A stretch of 5,317 nt of DNA from Phycisphaeraceae bacterium. Lineage in GTDB: Bacteria > Planctomycetota > Phycisphaerae > Phycisphaerales > Phycisphaeraceae. The position numbers and the translations under genes are program-made. A model generated the notes under the pieces. That model saw nothing but the letters and a program-made list of their open reading frames with translations, did not search any database and was not told the origin of the DNA. Of the stretch, positions 5,241 through 5,317 are shown piece by piece. How positions within the stretch are numbered: the stretch's first letter is position 1; each line of letters starts with the position of its first letter. The stretch lies in assembly GCA_003552605.1 (NCBI GenBank), contig PUNN01000524.1:1-5317 (forward strand), written 5' to 3'.

Positions 5241-5317
5241 TTACCCTTTGGCGGGGGTGACGCTGAAGATGCGTGGCAGGGGGGCAGTGGCGCTGTTCGG
5301 CGGATGCGCCGCTTCAG
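5241..5317 (-). CDS. possible C-terminal end of an upstream gene (partial)
   Basis: One minus-strand frame is open from the right edge to a TAA at 5243-5241. It encodes 24 residues ending PLPRIFSVTPAKG. Third codon positions are mostly G or C (about 18 of 23 unambiguous ones), better than in the alternative open frame, and the segment reads like a normal protein end. It is too short to identify. The stop codon overlaps the outer end of the inverted repeat, whose hairpins would then lie directly downstream of this gene and upstream of ligA. An alternative frame also stays open to a TGA near 5228, so the call is tentative. Confidence 0.35.
   Translation of the reverse strand, partial: EAAHPPNSATAPLPRIFSVTPAKG

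Larger units (their letters stand above)
5095..5247. repeat. large imperfect inverted repeat upstream of ligA
   Basis: The arms 5095-5159 and 5178-5247 are reverse complements at roughly 55 of 65 positions, apart from a 6-base insertion and a single-base insertion. The outer ends pair as AGGG-x-AAACGCATG. Each arm contains its own hairpin, so the element can fold either as one long cruciform or as a row of three hairpins. It occupies most of the space between the possible upstream gene end and ligA. This layout resembles paired REP/BIME-type elements, but no family was identified. Confidence 0.8.

Overview
The window is GC-rich bacterial DNA. All three well-supported genes lie on the minus strand, so they read from the right edge to the left. 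In reading order they are ligA (NAD+-dependent DNA ligase), a three-part protein with a DnaQ-like exonuclease, a helical middle and a BRCT domain, and a short ArgA-type GNAT acetyltransferase. The last 24 codons of a possible further gene enter from the right edge. Nothing in the window fixes the taxon. The LigA sequence style, the short single-domain ArgA-like GNAT and the palindromic intergenic DNA suggest an environmental Gram-negative lineage. Planctomycetota (Phycisphaerae-like) is my best guess, held with low confidence.

Layout from right to left: 5241-5317 may be the end of an upstream gene. 5095-5247 is a large imperfect inverted repeat made of nested hairpins. ligA occupies 5055-2791 and carries unusual insertions. 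After a gap of 31 bases with a strong Shine-Dalgarno sequence, the exonuclease-BRCT gene occupies 2759-1437 and is probably co-transcribed with ligA. A gap of 296 bases holds a consensus -10 box aimed at the acetyltransferase gene (1140-550). Positions 1-549 contain no convincing gene, but hold several palindromes, a long-range inverted repeat around a G-tract cluster, and a C/G-rich hairpin at the left edge.

The most striking observation is that ligA and the neighbouring exonuclease gene end in almost the same BRCT sequence. An 80-base block is identical in both genes inside a 135-base stretch with only 7 differences, while the rest of the two BRCT domains has diverged. This looks like recent gene conversion or a recent partial domain duplication. 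It links a nick-sealing enzyme and a 3'-5' exonuclease-like protein through a shared C-terminal module, so a joint role in repair or replication end-processing is a reasonable inference, though it is not shown by the sequence. The second notable point is that LigA lacks two of its usual helix-hairpin-helix glycine turns and has charged inserts with a shared NPExKR motif in their place.
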